A stretch of 64,000 bases of DNA from Symsagittifera roscoffensis (GCF_963678635.1 NC_087062.1:43352395-43416394), one strand, 5' to 3'; positions 44,000 to 57,307 are shown, counted from the first letter of the stretch. The notes: generated from the letters alone by a model not told the origin. Translations and numbers: made by a program.

Positions 44000-45321
44000 C
44001 ATTAGAGAAATGAAGAATTTTTTTTCATGATGATGCGTGTTGTCTTTGATTATTTTAAACTGGGTAAAATTAAAATTGACGAGATTTTTTGTTCGTGTAT
44101 AATTTCAAGTGGTCGATTTGGTCAATCGATCCATGTTTACTATGAAATTAAGCACGTCAGAATAAAAGACAGTAAGCCAACAGATTTCTACTCAGTAAAC
44201 CTATACACAGTAAACCAACAGAAACCACCAGGTTTCTACTGTACAAAAATTACCGTGCAAGTAACCAAAAACAAATCATTTAAAATACCAAAAGCAACAA
44301 AAAAAGATACAGATATGACCGCAGAAAACTCATCTGGAAAACGCATCTTACTTTTATTTGGTTAAAAATTGGTACATTTCAACTCAAATTTGACAACATT
44401 TTCTTTTTTTATCAACAATATTAAGCTCTTTATGGACAAATGCAAAAAAAACTTAAGTTTATCAAAAGAGTTGACTTTGATCTGACTGAAAACCTTCCCG
44501 ATAATATAACAAAAGACCAGTTAATATTTGATGACTCTTGTGAAGAAACGTCTTACTTTTATTTGGTTAAAAATTGGTACCTTTCAACCCAAATTTGACA
44601 ACATTTTCTATTTTTATGAACATTCTTAAGCTCTTTATGAACAAATGCAAAGAAAAAACATCAAATTTAGTCAAGGAGTTGACTTTGAACTGATTGAGAA
44701 TCTTCCCAATAATGGAACAAACTACCTGTTAAAATTTGATGACTCTTGTGAAGAAACTTCAAACTCTAAGCAGTCTGAAAATTTGCTACTGCTGGAAGAC
44801 ACAGGGGACCGAATACGATCTATAAAAATCATAGTTTGTTTCATCAGAGCCAATTGGAAGGAGATGTAGTGTTACAAATTACACTTTTAGTCTTGTTCAA
44901 ATCACCGAGAGATGTTTTACAATTCAATCCATTAAGTCAACAACTAGGTCTAGGATCACAATTGAAAGAGTGTTATCAAGATGCAACATCTATTCTTTAT
45001 GGTCATTTACTCATTGATACAACTCCATAAACAATTGATTCGCTTGGATATTGCACAAACAACGGCTCAGTTCCAACAATTCTTTTTTACCAGCAGGAAC
45101 AGAAACAAAGTTTTCGAACGATGAGCATACATTACGTCTCTATACTCCCAGTATTTCAAACATTTTCTCATGAACTTCATGAACTATTCATCCTACAATG
45201 TCCAAAAACTTTCGTTCTTTTCCTCAGCGAATGTTTAATACATTTGCTACAAGGCGAGCTACAGGATCTCCGAAAAGTAGACCTAGTAAAATATCGAAGA
45301 GAAGTATTAAAACTCACATGA
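44000..45321 (+). pseudogene. Packaging ATPase, unit U1'
   Basis: The upstream frame is longest here: ORF 44,027-44,365 (112 codons) reads through HVYYEIKHVRIKD into the P-loop-like AENSSGK. The duplicated Walker segment follows. ORF 44,645-44,869 has LLKFDDSCEET, ORF 44,836-45,030 has VLFKSPRDVLQ and DATSILYGHLLID, and the tail is at 45,121-45,321. The pieces are in different frames. Confidence 0.7.
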
Positions 45322-45497
45322 TGAAGAGTTTGACTGCATAAAGGGAGAACTATTTTAAGCTCGCCAAAAGGCTTACAACTAATATCTTTTATCACTCCTC
45401 GATTAAACAATTGACATGGTATAACGATTGAAATAAGATGGATCAGTTTGTTCTAATTCTTTACTGAGTTTATCAATCACAAAGTACGGTTCCAAAA

Positions 45498-46612
45498 AAA
45501 AATAGAACAAACGCAAGAAAAAATTATAAGAGATTATACCAAAAAATTTGGATTCTATTTACAAAGCTGTAAACGCAAGGTTGAAAACGAGTAACAATAA
45601 GCATCTTTTTGATTAAATTTTGATTTCTCCAAAACAATCGAGACACAAAAAAATCTATAAACTACAGCGAAAAAATATCGATTTTCCAGATATTTACTTT
45701 ATCATTTTGGAAGCAAGTCAAATTCAACCTAAACTTGTTATCAACAAGAATGCCAAAGCAAAAGACAGATGAACTCGGATCCCTTTCAAAATCTGAAAAG
45801 GTAAGTCTGATTAGATTGTTTTCTATTGTTAGAGCTGCGTACGCTTCTGTGCGAAACTTGTGTAAAGCAAGCGGTTTGTCAAAAAAGAAAGTAGAACAAT
45901 TTTTACAAATCGAGACATCGTATACAAAATTTGGTCCTCCAATCAGACGTTTGGGAAGGCTTCAAGCTTTTTCCAAATATATCAATGAAATTTGGTGCAT
46001 GGACTTGGCTTATGTGGACAAGGAAGCGAGTCAAAACAGTGTGTCAAACATTTATTGGTTGCTGTTGATAGTTTTTGCAATTTGTCCGAGTTCAAACAAT
46101 GAAAACAAAATAAGCCAAAGACACAGAAACTTTGCAAGCTTTCAAAAAAAAGTTATCGAAACAACACTCCTCAAAAACTTTGGGTTAATAAAAGTACAGA
46201 ATATTGCGGAATTTTCAAAAAAAAGTTGCAAGGAGAAAGACATTGAAGTTCACTCAACAATGAGTGAAACAAAAGCTGCAATCGCAGAGAGCGCCATTCA
46301 ATCATTAGAACACATAATTTACCGCTACATAGGGAATCATGGAGAAAAATTCATTCCCAATTTACTTATATTTGTGTCTACAAGGAATTGTCACGTCTTA
46401 AGATCTATTGGGAAATCAGTTAGAGATGTCAAGAATACTGCTCTCGAAAGGAATACAAGCCACAATTTACAGATAAAATTTTTGAAACATCGGCAATATC
46501 TACAAAACATCCTCCTACATACATCATCAAAAATCTCGACAAAGAAGAAGAAGAAGTTCTAGGAAAGTTTTATGAAAAACAGCTGAGAAAATGTTCAGAT
46601 TCAAAGTTAATC
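45498..46612 (+). pseudogene. Polinton integrase, unit U1' (best preserved)
   Basis: ORF 45,735-46,562 (275 codons) is the longest integrase frame in the window. Residues 38-53 hold the SVRNLCKASGL helix, and residue 90 is the first catalytic Asp (WCMDLAYVDKE). After about residue 104 the frame is shifted, so the strand around the second Asp is scrambled (FGLIKVQN in place of a VDKGTE-type motif). The frame is right again at MSETKAAIAESAIQSL, which supplies the Glu. The end is an AAG-repeat-expanded STKKKKKF. Confidence 0.75.
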
Positions 46613-47331
46613 ATTTTTAAAACCTAATTTATATCGATTAAGTTTCCTGGAAATTTTTTTAACTTTTGAGCTAGTTTCTAAAGCTTTTTTGAAATTGTTA
46701 TTTGAATAAAAGTCTGGGTTTTTTTACAAGTTTTCTACCCGAACAAACACATTTGAAAGAACAATGGGAGGTAGCTGTTTCAGAAATAATATACCCTACT
46801 TTGTACTAAAACGTTATTGAGGGAAAGTTTACTTTCGTAGCTAGCAGACAAAGTTCTGAGGACAAAAGAAAGATTCAACCGATACATATTGATCCAGGAT
46901 TGCATCCAAGTTTGTTGATATAAAAGTAGTTATGAACAACAAAATTCGAAAACGTCTAGGTGCTCAAGCAATTGAATATAACGGAAGATATGTATCATTA
47001 GATAAAAGTACACAAAAGATAGCCGTCCATTTACTTGATTATCAGTCAGTGTTTATTATTCAAAGTTCTGATTTAAGTCAAATATTTGGCTGTGATTTAG
47101 AAAAAAATCAAACAGGTTCATAGTTAGTGGAAAAGGACCGCATTATCCTCAGTATTCTACGACATTATAAGAATAAAATCTTTGATGATATGTACTGATA
47201 TTATAGAATATAACATACAAAAACTCTTTATTGCTTTGCATTCCATTAGTTTCCTAAGTAGTGGAACACCAAGTATACAATTGTACTTGAATATGCGTGA
47301 TACCCATTTCAGTTTAAAGCTTTAATTAATC
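46613..47331 (+). pseudogene. Penton/minor-capsid-like protein, unit U1'
   Basis: ORF 46,932-47,123 (MNNKIRKRLGAQAIEYN, then VFIIQSSDLSQIFG) is the readable core. The leading part (WEVAVSEIIYPTLY-like, 46,765-46,806) and the trailing part (SGKGPHYPQY) lie in other frames. Confidence 0.55.
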
Positions 47332-48320
47332 ATGGAAAGATGGTTCGATGTTTTCAAGAGAAAAAAAGCGGAACATAAAGCAAACTGTGGATGATTCAGA
47401 CGAGGAACCAGATCCTCACTTAACTTATGTAAGCACTTTACTAAATTCACTGTTATCCAATTTGAGTTTCAGTTTAACAGTACAACGGCTTCCAACGCCA
47501 ATGAATTATATCCTCATAAGCCGCAAATATCGAACGAATAGAGCCGCTTACTGATAGAGCAAATTCCTTAGGAACAAGATAACTTTGACGCTCTATGGGA
47601 GGCTCGCCATTGATTTGTTCACTTGCGAAAAGTTGTTAGTACCAAATACCAAAGTTTGAATTAAACTTAATCGAGCTAGACCTGAGTTTTACGTGGTATC
47701 TGATAATCCAAATGTCAGTCTGAAAAATGTTGATTGTTCGCTGTTTACTAGAAGAATTTTAGTTGCTGAACCTAATCATCAAAACTTGCAATGGAATATG
47801 GCAAGAGAACCTTCGATACAATTACATGGAAAATATAGCAAGAACTTTTATCATTCCATCTTGTCAAAACCAATTCATACATGAAAATGTTTTTAATAAC
47901 GCTCCAATAAGAAAAACAGCTCTTGCAATGAAAACAAAATCAGCTGTTGCATGATTATTTCATGAAAAATCTTTCAACTATCAACAACTTCACTTGAGAG
48001 AGCTTAAATTTATTCGGGGTGAAAGACCAATTATTTCATTAGATACCACTTGTCCTTGTCGCCCTTATGTTACAACAATAAAAGCAATGCAGTTTAACGA
48101 AGATTTCTTAGCTCTTCCTATAGAAAATTTTCAAAATCACAATATTCTTGTTTTCGAATTGACTTCACTGCAGGATGCAGATGAACAGTTGCATTATCCA
48201 GAACTTAGTGGAGAAAGCTTGAGATTAGAAATGTTTTTCCAGTTTCCCTTGGAGCAAGAAACTTAAGTGATAGTCTTGGGAGAAACACTTACAAATGTTC
48301 AAACTGACAAGCTCAAGTAA
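47332..48320 (+). pseudogene. Major-capsid-like protein, unit U1'
   Basis: Five fragments in order: MERWFDV (47,332), DDSDEEPDPHLTYV, VVSDNPNVSLKNVDC (47,694), FIHENVFNNAPIRKTALAM, and ORF 47,994-48,266 with the C-terminal YPELSGESLRLEMFFQ. A TGA replaces Gly after SAVA at about 47,953. The order and spacing match U1. Confidence 0.7.
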
Positions 48321-48967
48321 ACCTCCAGTAAACGTAGACAATGAATGCTGTTTAATTGAACCCCGGAACTGTAAAACAGTGTTCATTAATTTTTGTCAAG
48401 TTCATAAAACTCGTGTATGGGACTTTGTTGATTCAGTACTAAAATGCGGGTCAGTCATTAATCTTACTTTTTTTATCCTAAAATGGATTATCAAGCTATC
48501 AATTTCTAGTTGTAAATTTTTCAATTTCCAGATCAATTTTTAGATGTAAATCAACGAATAATTGCAAAGATGGATATTTTTTCACTTCAGCAATTTATCG
48601 AAAGAATTCCTGAGCTCTGGTTCAAGTACATGGAATCTTACCCTCCAAAAAAATCCCTCAACTAACAAAATAATTTTTTGCAATCAACAAGTCAGCTCTA
48701 AGCAAGGATAGAGGAGAACACTGGATCATGATTGCTCGACTGGACCAAACTTACTACTTTGCTGAATATCTAGGTCAAAAAAGAACAATTTATTTCATTT
48801 TAACCAAAAAATTATTGGCAAATGGAACCAGAAAATTAAGAAAAACTGATAGTTTGTGTGGACTCTACGCAATTTATTCAGCACTTCTTCTTTCTAAATT
48901 CTACCAGAGAAACTTGAAGAATATTCATGATGTGCGTGTTTTGAAATTTATATGTAATTTTATGTAA
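48320..48967 (+). pseudogene. Adenain-like protease, unit U1' (best preserved)
   Basis: From the in-frame His (GEHW, codon 48,719-48,721) the frame stays open through ORF 48,728-48,967, which has YYFAEYLGQKRT (Glu) and SLCGLYAIYSALLL (Cys near 48,857) and ends KFICNFM. The catalytic triad His-Glu-Cys is therefore complete. The first exon-like part (48,331-48,450) is intact, but its donor is altered to GTCAGT. A frameshift in the A run near 48,648 separates the N-terminal helix. Confidence 0.7.
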
Positions 48968-49095
48968 ATTTGTAGATTTCATTTGTGAGTGTAAATTATG
49001 GTAGTAAATCTGAATAAGATGCAATGATTTATATGTTTTCTTTGTAAATAATTTTTTTATCTCAAAACGCTTAGTTTTTTTGAATTTTCAGTAGA

Positions 49096-49302
49096 TTTCG
49101 TCTCCCCCAGATCGGGCGAAGTATACTGTGTCAATATTCCAACAAGCAAAAACTAATCGCTGAGTGCCCCGCCCCTCTTCCTTCACCGCAGCATCCATGA
49201 GTTGATAGAAAGAGTGAATGGAAGTGTGAAGTGCGAACGATTGAAGCCGAGCAGAAGAATACGAACAAATCATCATCGAGTTAGTCCCACTAACACCAAC
49301 AT
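49096..49302 (+). repeat. Conserved 0.2-kb segment, unit U2'
   Basis: Antisense 62-codon frame open at 49,088-49,276. Preceded by TTTTCAG. Confidence 0.7.
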
Positions 49303-49429
49303 ATTCAAATAAAATCTGATGTTTGCGTAAGTTTATCGGAACAAGATAGTTTGTCTAGAAAGATATAATTGAAGTCACGGCTTTTCCGTCCATTTAGAGA
49401 AATGAAGATATGTTTTTTTTTATGATGAT

Positions 49430-50196
49430 GTGTGTTGTCTTTGATTATTTTAAACTGAGTAAAATTAAAATTGACGAGATTTTTTGTTGGTGTATTTTTT
49501 CAAGTGATCGAGTCAAAAATGCAGGCAAATAGTCAACCGATCCATGTTTACTATGAAATTAAGCACGTCAGAATAAAAGACAGTAAACCAACAGTTTTCA
49601 ACTCAGTAAACCAATACACAAAAAATCAACAGAAACCAACAGGTTTCTACTGTACAAAAATTAACGTACAAGTAACTAAAAATAAATAAATTAAAACACC
49701 AAAGCACAAAAAAATACAGCTATGACCGCAGAAAACTCATCTGGAAAACCGCATTTTTTTTTATTTGGTTAAAAAAAGGAACATTTCAACCCAAAATTGA
49801 CAACCTTTTCTAATTTCATCAACACTAAAAAGCGTTTCATGGGCAGATGCAAAGAAAAAACTTTAAAATTAACCAAAGAGTTGACGTTGAAATGATCGAA
49901 AACCTTCCCAATAGTGGAACAAAAAACCTGTTGATTTTTTAATGACTCTTGTGAAGAAACATTTTGTTTTTATTTGGCTAAAGCTTGGTAAGTTTCAACC
50001 CAAATTTGACAAAACTACCTTTTTTATCAACATTATTAAGCCCTTTATGGACAAATGCAAAACAAACCTCAAATTTATCGAAGGAGTTCACTTTGAACGG
50101 ATTGAAAAAATTCCCAATGATGGAACAAAATACCTGTTAATATTTGATGACTCTTGTGAAAAAACTTCAAACTTTAAGAAGCTTGTAGAAAATAAA
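49430..50196 (+). pseudogene. Packaging ATPase, unit U2', fused to protease end
   Basis: Leader ORF 49,471-49,689 and Walker ORF 49,942-50,208 (YLLIFDDSCEK). At about 50,190 it passes into AAGAATATTCATGATGTGCG of the protease 3' end, the same fusion as U2. Confidence 0.65.
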
Positions 50197-50375
50197 GAAT
50201 ATTCATGATGTGCGTGTTTTGAATTTTATAAGTAATTTTATGTAATTGTGTAGATTTCATTTGTAAGTGTTAATTATGGTAGTAAATCTACTATACAATG
50301 CAGTGATTTATATGTTTTCTTTGTAATATAATTGTTTTTTTCTCAAAACGCTTAATTTTTTGAATTTTCAGTAGA

Positions 50376-50582
50376 TTTCGTCTCCCCCAGATCGGGCGAA
50401 GTATACTGTGTCAATAATCCGATAAGCAAAAACTAATCGCTGAGTGCCCCGCCCTTCTTCCTTCACAGCAGCATCCATGAGTTGATAGAAAGAGTGAATG
50501 GAAGTGTGAGGGGCGAACGATTGAAGCCGAGCAGAAGAATACGAACAAATCATCATCGAGTTAGTCCCACTAACACCAACAT
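50376..50582 (+). repeat. Conserved 0.2-kb segment, unit U3'
   Basis: Antisense frame open at 50,368-50,556. Shares TCAATAATCCGATAAGC with U3. Confidence 0.7.
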
Positions 50583-50659
50583 TTTCAAATAAAACCTGAT
50601 GTTTGCTTAAGTTTATCAGATCAAATAAGTTTGTCTAGAAAGATATAATTGAATTTACG

Positions 50660-51120
50660 GCTTTTCTGTCACATTAGAGGAATGATAAAGTTTTTTTTCT
50701 TGATGATCCGTGCTGTCTTTGATTATTTTAAACTGAGTAAAGTTAATATTGAGGAGATTTTTTGTTGGTGTATATTTTCGAATGATTGTGCCAAAATTGC
50801 AGGCAAATGGTCAATCGATCCATGTTTACTATGATTTTAAGCCTGTCAGAATAAAAGACAGTGAACCAACAGGTTTCTACACAGTAAACCAACAGAACCC
50901 AACAGGTTTCTACTGTACAAAAATTAACGTACAAGTAGTTTAAAAAAATCATTTAAAATACCAAAAGCACAAGAAAAAATTCAAATAAGACCGCAGAAAA
51001 CTTATCTGGAAAACCGCATTTTACTACGAAGCGAGCTACAGGATCTCCGAAAAGTAGACGTAGTAAAATATATAAGAGAAATATCAAAACTGACATGATG
51101 AAGAATTTTACTGCATAAAA
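50660..51120 (+). pseudogene. Packaging ATPase, unit U3', internally deleted
   Basis: The leader ORF 50,749-50,943 lacks a 16-bp stretch relative to U3 (a missing TGAATACAC repeat). The recurrent deletion junction is at 51,021. Confidence 0.6.
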
Positions 51121-51248
51121 GGAGAACAATTTTAAGCTCGCCAAAAGGCTTACAGCTAATATTTTTTGTCATGACGATTGACATAGTATGGATCAGTAGG
51201 TCTAATTCTTTACTCAGTTTATCAATCACAAACTACGCTTCCAAAAAA

Positions 51249-52346
51249 ATGGAACAAAAGCAAGAAAAAGAGGTGATTGTACCAAAAAATTTTGATTCCA
51301 TTTACAAAGCTGTAAACGCGAGGTTGAAAACGAGTAACAATAAGCATCTTTTTGATTAAATTTTGATTTCTCCAAAACAATCGAGTCACAACAAAATCTA
51401 TAAACTACAGCGAAAAAATACCAATTTTCCAGATATTTACTTTACCATTTTAGAAGCAACTCAAGTAAAACCTAAACTTGTTATCAACAAGAATGCCCAG
51501 GCGAAATACAGAGGAGATTGGATCCCTTTCAAAATCTGAAAAGGTATTTCTGAACAGATTGTATTTTGTTGGGAGTGCGGCGTACAATTCTGTGCGAAAT
51601 TTGAGCAAAGCAAGCGGTTTGTCAAGAAAGAAAGTAGAACAATTTTTACAAACCAAGACTTAGTATACAAAATTTGGTCCTCCAATCAGAACTTTCGGAA
51701 GACTTCAAGCTTTTTCAAAATATATCAATGAAGTTTGGCATGTGGACTTGTCTTATGTGGACAAGGAAGCGAGTCAAAACAGTGGTGTCAAACATTTATG
51801 AGTTGCTGTTGATATATTTTTGCAATTTGTCCGAGTTCAAACAAAGAAAACAAAATAAGCCAAAGACACAGACACTTTGCAAGCTTTCAAAAAAAATTCT
51901 CGAAAAAAACACTCCTCAAAAACTTTGGGGTGATAAAAGAACAGAATGTCGGGGAATTTTAAAAAAAAATTGCAAGGAGAAAATCATTGAAGTTCATTTA
52001 ACAATGAGTGAAACAAAAGCTGCATTTGCAGAGAGCGCCATTCAATCATTAAAACAGAAAATTTACCGCCCCATAGAGGATCTTGGTAAAAAATTCAAAA
52101 TCAAGTTACCTCAATTTGTGTCTACAAGGATTTGTCACGTCTTAAGATCTATTGGGAAATCAGTTAGAGATGTCAAGAATACTGATCTCAAAAAGAATAC
52201 AAGTCACAACTTACAGATAAAAATTTTGAAAATTCGGCAATATCTACAAAACAGCCTCCTACATACATTTTCAAAGATCTCGACAAAAGAAGAAGTTCTG
52301 GGAAAGTTTTATGAAAAACAGCTGAGAAAATGTTCAGACTCAAGGT
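51249..52346 (+). pseudogene. Polinton integrase, unit U3'
   Basis: Starts MEQKQEKEVIVPKNFD at 51,249. Contains SVRNLSKASGLSRKKV, the stretch encoding the first Asp (51,745) in another frame, and ETKAAFAESAIQSL. ORF 51,674-52,546 continues from the integrase tail (GKFYEKQLRKC) without a stop into the penton-like gene, as in U3. Confidence 0.7.
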
Positions 52347-53071
52347 TAATCCTTTTTAAAACTGAATTTCTATCGATCAGTTTTCCTGGATTTTTTTTTA
52401 CTATTGAGCTAGTTTCTAGGGCTTCTTTTAATTGTTATCCGAATAAAAGTCTGGGTTCTTTTACAAGCTTTCTACCCGAACAAACACATTTGAAAGAAGA
52501 ATGGGAGGTTGCTGTTTCAGAAATAATATACCCTACTTTGTACTAAAACGTTATTGAGGGAAAGTTTACTTTCGTAGCTAGCAGACAAAGTTCTGAGGAC
52601 AAAAGAAAGATTCAACCGATACATATTGATCCAGGATTGCATCCAAGTTTGTTGATATAAAAGTAGTTATGAACAACAAAATTCGAGAAGGTCTAGGTGC
52701 TCAAGCAATTGAATATAACGGAAGATATGTATCCTTAGATAAAAGTACACAAAAGATAGCCGTCCATTTACCTGATGATCAGTCAGTGTTTATGATTCAA
52801 AGTTCTGATTTAAGTCATATTTTTGGCTGTGATCTAGAAAAAAAATCAAAAAAGTTCATAATTAGTGGAAAAGGACCGCATTATCCTCAATATTCTATGA
52901 CATTATATGAATACATTCTTTGATGATATGTACTGATATTATAGAAAATAACATACAAAAACACTTTATTGCTTTGCATTCCATTAATTTTTTAAGTAGT
53001 GGAATACAAAAAAGACAACTGTAGTTGAATATGCGTGATACCCATTTGAGTTTAAAGCTTTAATTAATCAA
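52347..53071 (+). pseudogene. Penton/minor-capsid-like protein, unit U3'
   Basis: The N-terminal part is in frame with integrase (FTIELVSRASFNCYPNKSL). ORF 52,669-52,923 is the longest middle fragment in the window (84 codons) and includes IQSSDLSHIFGCDLEKK and SGKGPHYPQYSMTLYEYI. Confidence 0.6.
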
Positions 53072-54140
53072 GGGAAGAATTTTCAAAGCTTTCAAGAGAA
53101 AAAAAGCGAAACATAAAGCAAAATCCAAGGATGATTCAGATGAGGAACCAGATTCTTACTTAACTTATGTAAGCAATTTACTAAATTGACTATTCTCCAA
53201 TTTGAATTTCATTTTAACAATACATTGGCTTCAAACGCCAATGAATTATATCCTCATAAGCCACAAATATCGAACGAATTCAACTCGTCGGCAGTGAGTA
53301 ATAAAGGGATACTTGCTTGTCATGGATACAGTTTTGAAGAAATTCCTGATGCATTTGATATGCAGCCGCTCACTGATAGAGCAAATTCCTTAGAAACAGG
53401 ATAACTTTGCCGCTCTATAGGAGGCTCGCCAATAATTTTTTCACTTGCGAAAAGTTGTTAGTACCAAATACCAAATACAAAATTAAAATTATTCGAGCTA
53501 GACCTAAGTTTTACGTGCTATCTGATAATCCAAATGTCAGTCTGAAAAATGTTGATTGTTCGCTGTTTACTAGAAGAATTTTAGTTGCTGAGCCTCATCA
53601 TCAAAACTTGCAATGGAATCTGGCAAGAGAACCTTCGATACAATTACATGGAAAATATAGCAAGAACCTTTATCATTCCACCTTGTCAAAACCAATTCAT
53701 ACATAAAAATATTTTCACTAACGCTCCAATAAGAAAAACAGCTCTTGCAATGAAGACAAATTCAGCTGTTGCAGGATTATTTATGAAAACTCTTTCAACT
53801 ATCAACAACTTCACTTGAGAGAGCTTAAAATTATTCGGGGTGAAGGACCAATTGTTTCATTAGATACAACTTCTCCTTGTCGCCCTTATGTTAGAACAAT
53901 AAAAACAATGCAGTTTAACGAAGATTTCTCAGCTCTTCCTATGGAAAATTCTCAAAATCACAATATTCTTGTTTTCGAATTGACTTCACTGCAGGATGCA
54001 GATGAACAGTTGCATTATCCAGAACTTAGTGGAGAAAGCTTGAGATTAGAAATGTTTTTCCAGTTTCCCTTGGAGCAAGAAACTTAAGTGATAGTCTTGG
54101 GAGAAACACTAACAAACGTTCACACTGACAAGCTCCAGTA
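53072..54140 (+). pseudogene. Major-capsid-like protein, unit U3' (most complete)
   Basis: This unit retains the central part missing from U3. Fragments are ORF 53,186-53,404 (NELYPHKPQISNEF, then FDMQPLTDRANS), ORF 53,407-53,706 (LLVPNTKYKIKIIRARPKF), ORF 53,585-53,818, and ORF 53,815-54,087 ending in GESLRLEMFFQFPLEQ. Three frameshifts and a lost start codon leave no intact product. Confidence 0.75.
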
Positions 54141-54772
54141 AATCTCCAGTAAAAGTAGACAATGAATGCTGTTTAATTGAACCCCGAGACTGTAAAACAG
54201 TGTTCATTAATTTTTGTCAAGTTCAAAAAAACTTGTGTATGGGACTTTGCTGATTCAATACCAAAATGCAAGTAAGTCCTTAATTTTACTTTTTTTAAAA
54301 TCCTAAATAGGATTATCAAGCTATCAATTTTTTTGTTTTTAGATGTAAATCAACGAACAATTGCAAAAACGGATAATTTTCCACTTCCGCAATTTATCGA
54401 AAAAATTCCTGGGCTCTGGTTCAAGTACATGGAATCTTACCCCCCCCCCCCCAAAAAATCCCTCAACTAACAAAATAACCTTTTGCAATCAACAAGTCAG
54501 CTCTAAGCAAGGATAGAGGAGAACACTGGATCATGATTGCTCGACTGGACCAAACTTACTACTTTGCTGAGTATCTGGGTCAAAAAAGAACAATTTATTT
54601 CATTTTAAAAAAAAATTATTGGCAAATGGTTCCCAGAAAACTAAGAAAAACTGATAGTTTGTGTGGACTCTACGCAAATTGTTCAGCACTTCTTCTTTGT
54701 AAATTCTATCAGAGAAACTTGAAGAATATTCATGTTGTGCGTGTTTTGAATTTTATAATTTTAGGTAAATGA
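54140..54772 (+). pseudogene. Adenain-like protease, unit U3'
   Basis: Exon-like start, intron-like interval 54,272-54,342, then a frame disrupted by 13 C at 54,440-54,452. ORF 54,533-54,772 reads YYFAEYLGQKRT and SLCGLYANCSALL. GEHW is just upstream. Confidence 0.65.
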
Positions 54773-54896
54773 GTAGATTTCATTTGTAAGTTAAAAAAAG
54801 GGTAGTAAATCTACTATACGATGCAGTTATTTGCATGTTTTCTTTGTAATTTGATTTTTTTTCTCAAAACGCCTAGTTTTTTGAATTTTCAGTAGA

Positions 54897-55105
54897 TTTC
54901 ATCTCCCCCAGATCGAGCGAAGTATACTGTGTCAAAATTCCAATCAGCAAAAACTAATCGCTGAGTGCCCAGCCCCTCTTCCTTCGCCGCAGCATCCATG
55001 AGTTGATAGAAAGAGTGAATGGAAGTGTGAGGTGCGAACGATAGAAACCGAGCAGAAGAATACGAACAAATCATCATCGAGTTAGTCCCACTAACACCAA
55101 CATAT
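54897..55105 (+). repeat. Conserved 0.2-kb segment, unit U4'
   Basis: Antisense frame open at 54,889-55,077. Shares TTTCATCTCCCCCAG with U4. Confidence 0.7.
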
Positions 55106-55214
55106 TCTAATAAAATCTGATGTTTGCTTAATTTTATCAGAACAAGTTAATTTGTCTAGCAAGATAAAATTGAATTCACGGCTTTACCGTCAAATTAGAG
55201 AAATAAAGAAATTT

Positions 55215-56716
55215 TTTTTTCATGACGATGCGTGTTGTCTTTGATTATTTTAAACTGAGTAAAATTAAAATTGACGAAATTTTTTGTTGGTGTATATTTT
55301 CAAGTGATCGAGCCAAAATTGCAGGCAATTGTTCAATCGATCCATGTTTACTATGAAATTAAGCACGTCAGAATAAAAGACAGTAAACCAACAGGAGGTT
55401 TCTACTCAGTAAACCAATACACAATAAACCAACAGAAACCAACAGGTTTCTACTGTACAAAAATTAACGTACAAGTAACTGAAAATAAATCATTTAAAAT
55501 ACCAAAAGCACAAGAAAAAAAACAGATATGACCGCAGAAAACTCATATAGAAAACTGCATTTTATTTTTATTTGGTTGAAAAATGGTACATTTCAACCCA
55601 AAAATGACAACATTTTCTAATTTTATCAACTTTATTAAGCGTTTCGTGGGCAATTGCAAAGAAAAAACCTTAAATTTCTCCAAAGATTTGACTTTGAAGT
55701 GATCAATCCTTCCCAATATTGGAAAAAAACACCTGTTGATATTTTAATGACTCTTGTGAGGAAACATTTTATTTTTTTTTGGTTAAATTTTGTTAATTTT
55801 CAACCCAAATTTGACTAAACTTTCTTTTTTATCAACACTATTAAGCTCTTTATGGACAAATGCAAAGAAAAAAACCTAACTTCATCGAAGGAGTTCACTT
55901 TGAACTGATTGAAAAGCTTCCCAATAATGGAACAAATTACCTGTTAAAATTCGATGACTCTTGTGAAAAAACTTCAAACTCTAAGCAGCTTGTAAAAATT
56001 GCTTTTGCTGGAAGAGACAGGGGACTGAATACGATATATAAAAATTATAATTTGTTTTATCAAAGCAAATTGGGAATAGATGTACTGTTACAAATTACAC
56101 ATATAGTCTTGTTCAAGTCACCGAGAGATGTTTTACAAATCAATCCATAAAGTCAACAACTATGTCTAGGATCACAATTGAAAGAGTGCTATCAAGATGC
56201 AACATCTATTCTTTATGGTCTTTTACTCATCGATTTCAATCCATAAACAGTTGATTGGGGAACATATTGCACAAACAGCGGTTCAGTTCTAACAAATTTT
56301 TATTTACCAACAGGAACAGAAACAAAGCTTTTGAACGATGAGCATACATTACATTTCTGTACTCCCAAAAATTCAAACATTTTCTCAAAAATCTTAAAAG
56401 CAATTCATACTAAAATGTCCAAAAAGTTTCATCAATTCCTCAGCAAATGTTTAGTACATTTACTACGAGGCGAGCTACAGGATCTCCGAAAATTAGATGT
56501 AGTAAAATATCGAAGACAAATATCAAAATTCACACGATGAAGAATTTGACTGCATAAAAGGTGAACTGTTTTAAGCTCGCCAAAAGGCTTGCAACTAATA
56601 TCTTTTGTCACTCCTTAGGTCATTAAACGATTGAGATAGTATAACGATTTACCTAGTATGGATCAGTTTGGTCTGATTCTTTACTCAGTTTATCAATTAC
56701 AAATTACGCTTCCAAA
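55215..56716 (+). pseudogene. Packaging ATPase, unit U4'
   Basis: Leader ORF 55,271-55,531; first Walker repeat kept (unlike U4, where it is shortened); Walker ORF 55,860-56,150 (YLLKFDDSCEK, then VLFKSPRDVLQINP); tail ORF 56,331-56,540. The integrase that should follow is replaced at about 56,717 by the next leader. Confidence 0.65.
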
Positions 56717-57290
56717 AGATTTTTTGTTGGTGTATATTTTCAAGTGGTCGAGCCAAAATTGCAGGAAAATGTTCAACTGATCCATGTTTACTATGAAATT
56801 AAGCACGTCAGAATAAAAGACAGTCAGGCAACAGGAGGTTTCTACTCAGTAAACCAATACACAATAAACCAACAGAAACCAACAGGTTTCTACTGTACAA
56901 AAATTAACGTACAAGTAACTAAAAATGAATCATTTAAAATAACAAAAGCACAAGAAAAAATACAGATATGACTGCAGAAAACTCATCTGGGAAACCGCAT
57001 TTTACTACCAAGCGAGCTACAGGATCTCCGAAAAGTATACGTAGTAAAATATCGAAGAGAAATATCAAAACTGACACGATGAAGAATTGGACTGCTTAAA
57101 AGGAGAACTATTTTAAGCTCGCCAAAAGGCTTACAACTAATATTTTTTGTCACTCTTTAGGTCATGAAACGATTGACATTAGTATACAATTAGTATAACA
57201 ATTAACATAGTATGGATCAGTTTGGTCTAATTCGTTACTCAGTTTATCAATCACAAATTATACTTCCAAAAAAAATTAGAACAAAAGCAA
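56717..57290 (+). pseudogene. Packaging ATPase, unit U5', internally deleted
   Basis: Leader ORF 56,744-56,971, then the recurrent junction at 57,001 into the basic tail, as in U7. Confidence 0.6.
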
Positions 57291-57307
57291 GAAAAAGAGG
57301 AAATTGA

